Shown here: one piece after another, positions 6,294 to 8,206 of the stretch | Layout: every line of letters begins with the position of its first letter | Numbering within the stretch: the first letter of the stretch is position 1 | Position numbers and translations under genes: made by a program | The notes under the pieces: model-generated | What the model was told of the DNA's origin: nothing | The model's input: only the letters and a program-made list of their open reading frames with translations | Database searches by the model: none | NCBI GenBank assembly: GCA_934255105.1 | Contig: CAKQNH010000172.1 | Span: forward strand, 1-8,206 | Reading direction: 5' to 3' | DNA from: an uncultured Pirellulaceae bacterium | GTDB lineage: Bacteria > Planctomycetota > Planctomycetia > Pirellulales > Pirellulaceae | DNA: 8,206 nt

Positions 6294-6436
6294 GGGCAAT
6301 TTGAAATCTGAATATGAAGTTGGAAACTTAAAAATCCTGGCTCGCAAGCTAGAAGCTTACGCCACGAACAAATCGCAAGCTGGAAGCTTACGCCACGAAC
6401 AATCGCAAGCTGGAAGCCTACGCCACTGGACGCCGC
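6294..6436. other. rpiB to ABC-F intergenic gap made of repeats
   Basis: The gap between two leftward genes. The part next to the ABC-F start (6294-6342) is A/T-rich, with imperfectly recurring TTTGAAATCTGA and GAAGTTGGAAACTT stretches and a weak AAGTT/AACTT stem. The remainder is the three-copy array at 6343-6426. No promoter for the ABC-F gene was identified with confidence. Confidence 0.6.
6343..6426. repeat. Three tandem copies of a 30-31-bp repeat (half-units of the 7260-7326 palindrome family)
   Basis: Copies start at 6343, 6374 and 6404. Each begins CGCAAGCT, continues with AGAAGCTTACGCCAC or a close variant, and the first two are spaced by ACGAACAA-type linkers, giving periods of 31 and 30 bp. 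Copy 2 is the apparent consensus; copies 1 and 3 each differ from it by one base in the 23-nt core. The reverse complement of the core matches 21 of 23 bases at 7260-7282. The array ends 11 bp past the rpiB stop. Three directly repeated copies with similar spacing superficially recall CRISPR, but the spacers are only about 7-8 nt and alike. Confidence 0.75.
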
Positions 6437-6946
6437 CTACCGGCCTGGATCGTTGCGGCGCAGTTCGGCGAATTGCCCGTCGAGGGCCCGCTGCTCCAAG
6501 TCGAGCAGCTTATCGACTCGCCGCTGATGCCTAGGCTGTGGTGTGAATTGTGCGACAAGGAAGGCGGCGACGATCTCCATGGCCAGCTCGGGTCCAATGA
6601 CTCGAGCTCCAATGCACAGGATGTTCATATCGTCATGCTCGACCCCCTGGTGGGCCGAATAGGTGTCGTGGCACAGGCTAGCTCGCACGCCAGGGATTTT
6701 GTTGGCGGCCACGCTGACGCCCACGCCGCTGCCACATACCAAAATGCCCCGTTCGACTTCTCCGCTGATCACCTTCACACCCACCGTCTCAGCAAAGTCG
6801 GTGAAGTCGCACGGGGACTCGTCATGCGTGCCGCAGTCGACGACCATCAGGTGCTGCCCGCAAAGGAACTCGACCAGCAGTGATTTCATACCAAAACCAG
6901 CGTGGTCGCCTCCGATCGCGACGGTTTTAATTGCAAGTTGTTTCAT
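6437..6946 (-). CDS. rpiB: Ribose-5-phosphate isomerase B
   Basis: A 169-residue cytoplasmic enzyme interconverting ribose 5-phosphate and ribulose 5-phosphate in the non-oxidative pentose phosphate pathway. RpiB/LacAB family features are clear along the whole length: GGDHAGF (12-18, with Asp14-His15), CGSGVGVSVAANK (71-83) carrying the catalytic Cys71 expected from Escherichia coli RpiB Cys66, GVRAS (86-90), YSAHQGVEHDDMNIL (96-110) with His104 in the active-site His region, and the terminal helix with RHQRRVDKL. Ser73 replaces the Thr seen in E. coli, a conservative change. Length is slightly above the E. coli enzyme because of a short basic C-terminal tail. Start is ATG at 6946, where the N-terminus matches the family; only a weak GGA 7 nt upstream serves as ribosome-binding site. 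It reads alone, with repeat-rich gaps on both sides. Confidence 0.94.
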   Translation of the reverse strand: MKQLAIKTVAIGGDHAGFGMKSLLVEFLCGQHLMVVDCGTHDESPCDFTDFAETVGVKVISGEVERGILVCGSGVGVSVAANKIPGVRASLCHDTYSAHQGVEHDDMNILCIGARVIGPELAMEIVAAFLVAQFTPQPRHQRRVDKLLDLEQRALDGQFAELRRNDPGR

Positions 6947-6981
6947 GGGGTTTTCCAGTTTAAGACAAACACTACCGCCGC

Positions 6982-7065
6982 CTTTTTATACCCCACATTT
7001 CAAAAAGCATCGGCCCCAGCGAGGCGCGCTCGCTGGGGGCGTGAAAAAATGCGGGGTATAAAAAG
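6982..7065. repeat. Nested double palindrome (19-bp outer arms, 10-bp inner stem)
   Basis: Outer arms at 6982-7000 and 7047-7065 pair at 18 of 19 positions, beginning CTTTTTATACCCC and ending GGGGTATAAAAAG. An inner stem pairs 7014-7023 (CCCCAGCGAG) with 7029-7038 (CTCGCTGGGG) perfectly around the loop GCGCG. The single outer mismatch (A6995 with C7052) becomes a U-G wobble in leftward RNA. It lies 36 bp upstream of the rpiB start. It could be a mobile palindromic repeat, or the end structure of the upstream leftward transcript, although the TPR stop is about 350 bp away. Confidence 0.75.
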
Positions 7066-7259
7066 CCAAACAGACCAAGATCCTCTATCGAACCGTGCGA
7101 CCTCCCTGCGGTTCGCGTTCCAGAGTTTACTCGATCACTTCACAATCGCGAAGGGCTTGGGAGCCTGGCGACCACGTCACCAGACTGGCTGCAAATGGCA
7201 GGAGCTTGGGTCTGGGAGTCTAATGCTTTGCCAAAATTGAGCGTGAGGGTTGAGAAAAA

Positions 7260-7326
7260 GTGGCGCAAGCGTCCAGCTTGCGATTTTACGAGTGAAATCG
7301 AGACAGCAAGCTGGAAGCGTATCCAC
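7260..7326. repeat. Cruciform repeat, paired form of the 6343-6426 repeat family
   Basis: The left arm (7260-7281) and right arm (7306-7326) are imperfect inverted copies sharing TCCAGCTTGC/GCAAGCTGGA exactly, with looser pairing outward to GTGG/CCAC. The central spacer forms its own GATTT/AAATC stem (7282-7286 with 7295-7299). The right arm reads in the same sense as the tandem units at 6343-6426. It sits 88 bp past the TPR stop on the leftward transcript. Confidence 0.7.
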
Positions 7327-7413
7327 CTTCGAATTCTTTGGGCGGCTAAAGCCTGGGCTCCAACACCTGTCTCCAAGCCTTCCGGGGCTGGGTGAACCGG
7401 CAAACCTTCGGTC

Positions 7414-8206
7414 CTATTTGACACTTTCTTTCTTCGCACCCTCTTCGCTGGCACCTTCGCTAGCGGCACCTTCTTCAGTGGCACCTTCTTCAGTGGCACC
7501 TTCTTCAGTGGCACCTTCGCTAGCGGCACCTTTGGACGCTACCTCTCCGGCCGCAGTGGAGTCTTGCGGGGGCGCTGCTGCTGCTTGCAGGCGCTCGACG
7601 ATCTGCTCGTGCGCTACCGCCAATGCCTCCATGTTCAAGTGGCGGTATTCGGCCGCGGCTCGAGTGTGGAAGCCGGATCGGTCGGGGCTGAGCTCTACGG
7701 CCGTCTCGATGGCGGTGACGGCTTCCGTGTGGCGACCGAGTCGCGAGAGAACATAGCTCAAGGTGTCGTAGTGGTCCGCCACAGGCTGTGCTTTGGACAG
7801 TTCGATAGACCGTAGCGAATACCCCAGCGCCTCTTCGTAGCGTTCGGGCTGAAGCTCGGCTAGGCAATAGGCCAAATTGTTCAGATATTGTGTTGCGTTG
7901 GGCAAGCGCGTAACGACTTGCTCCAAGTGCGGGATGGCTTTTGCTAAGTCAGCCTGAACCAGATACAGTTCGGCCAGATAGGCATGGGTTGCCGCTGTAG
8001 TCGAGCCCGCCGCTAAACGTTCGATCAAATGCGAGACCAGTTCGTCCGGCGGCCGCGGTCCCTGCATACGCGCCAATTTGGCTAGCGATTGGGCAATCAA
8101 TGGATTGGCAGGGTCGATCCGCAGCGCACTATCCAAATACTGAAAATTGACGCTGGCCTGACCATCCTTCACGGTGAGGCTGGTTTCATAGCGCGCTAGG
8201 TACAGG
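7414..8206 (-). CDS. TPR-repeat protein with acidic pentapeptide tail (5' end beyond window)
   Basis: The C-terminal 264 residues of a leftward gene. The frame stays open to the right edge (LYLARYETSLTVKDGQ), so the GTG at 8172 is internal and the start lies outside. At least three tetratricopeptide-like helix pairs are visible: an AYLAELYLVQADLAKAIPHL unit, the NNLAYCLAELQPERYEEALG unit, and the DTLSYVLSRLGRHTEAVTAI unit with its AVELSPD helix end. TPRs mediate protein-protein contacts; the partner is unknown. The last 40 or so residues switch to a low-complexity Glu/Ala/Gly tail of pentapeptide repeats (GATEE, GAASE), encoded by a 15-bp minisatellite, ending in KKESVK. No catalytic or heme motif is visible in this part. 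Cell location cannot be judged without the N-terminus. Confidence 0.82.
   Translation of the reverse strand, partial: LYLARYETSLTVKDGQASVNFQYLDSALRIDPANPLIAQSLAKLARMQGPRPPDELVSHLIERLAAGSTTAATHAYLAELYLVQADLAKAIPHLEQVVTRLPNATQYLNNLAYCLAELQPERYEEALGYSLRSIELSKAQPVADHYDTLSYVLSRLGRHTEAVTAIETAVELSPDRSGFHTRAAAEYRHLNMEALAVAHEQIVERLQAAAAPPQDSTAAGEVASKGAASEGATEEGATEEGATEEGAASEGASEEGAKKESVK
7450..7524. repeat. 15-bp in-frame minisatellite, five units in order A-B-B-B-A
   Basis: Five contiguous 15-bp units lie inside the TPR gene's 3' end. Unit A is GGCACCTTCGCTAGC (7450-7464 and 7510-7524); unit B is GGCACCTTCTTCAGT (7465-7509, three identical copies). Degenerate units flank both sides (7435-7449, 7525-7539). 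Because 15 is a multiple of 3, copy-number change keeps the reading frame and alters the acidic tail by five residues per unit. It also keeps other frames open, which explains spurious overlapping ORFs here. Confidence 0.85.

Larger units (their letters stand above)
6947..7413. other. 467-bp intergenic region rich in palindromic repeats
   Basis: No gene or RNA gene is supported here. It holds the nested palindrome at 6982-7065 and the cruciform at 7260-7326. The stretch 7066-7215 shows nothing recognisable beyond modest GC skews. The stretch 7340-7395 (GGCGGCTAAAGCCTGGGCTC and onward) has the look of planctomycete interspersed repeat sequence, which is from memory and unverified. The rpiB promoter should lie near 6960-7000 on the minus strand; a TATAAA there belongs to the palindrome arm and lacks a matching -35. 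Confidence 0.55.

Noticed and set aside
6294..6347. N-terminal extension of the ABC-F protein from a TTG at 6347
   Set aside because: The added residues are encoded by A/T-rich and repeat DNA, the TTG lies inside the first tandem repeat copy, and ABC-F homology begins right at ATG 6293.
6343..6426. Three regularly spaced direct repeats as a mini CRISPR array
   Set aside because: Repeats are about 23 bp with near-identical 7-8-nt spacers, no cas genes are present, and the same core occurs as an inverted pair at 7260-7326.
7140..7529. Leftward Lys/Val/Pro-repeat ORF (VPLKK repeats)
   Set aside because: It is the 15-bp minisatellite read in a second frame, continuing through non-coding repeat DNA; the TPR frame is supported by its domains.
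1..8206. A dedicated defence, toxin-antitoxin, phage or biosynthetic system
   Set aside because: No nuclease, integrase, toxin, transposase or biosynthetic core gene is recognisable; the coding content is of housekeeping or lineage-typical type.

Overview
The window looks like a chromosomal segment of a planctomycete, probably Pirellulales-like. This rests on gene content: a zinc-ribbon plus GYF_2 membrane protein, a C-terminal CxxCH cytochrome, a TANGO2-family protein, and a PilO/GspM-like protein carrying an Ig-like domain. The abundant palindromic intergenic repeats fit as well. The assignment is from pattern memory, not a database search. No rRNA, tRNA, CRISPR array, transposase or phage gene was seen.

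Layout. Two genes read rightward: a PilO/GspM-like pilus or type II secretion inner-membrane protein whose first start base lies just outside the left edge, and a TANGO2 (NRDE) family protein. They are separated by a 380-bp gap holding a palindromic element and a structured leader. A perfect 11-bp hairpin marks the convergent junction at about 2.35-2.47 kb. Everything after it reads leftward: a tail-anchored zinc-ribbon/GYF_2 protein and, 70 bp upstream of it, a secreted cytochrome c; then a two-domain ABC-F ATPase; ribose-5-phosphate isomerase B; and a TPR protein running off the right edge.

How the genes relate. The pilus-type gene probably belongs to a PilM/N/O-type cluster to the left of the window. 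The cytochrome and GYF_2 protein may be co-transcribed. The ABC-F ATPase and rpiB are housekeeping-type genes separated by repeats. I see no evidence that these genes form one new multi-gene system.

The most unusual content is non-coding. Nearly every larger gap holds a different palindromic or tandem repeat (1221-1328, 1433-1478, 2374-2409, 4438-4507, 6343-6426, 6982-7065, 7260-7326). Two clearly belong to one sequence family in different arrangements: a head-to-tail array of half-units at 6343-6426 and a cruciform at 7260-7326. In two near-perfect palindromes the only arm mismatch is a C/A pair that becomes a G-U wobble in the leftward transcript, the direction in which the neighbouring genes are read.
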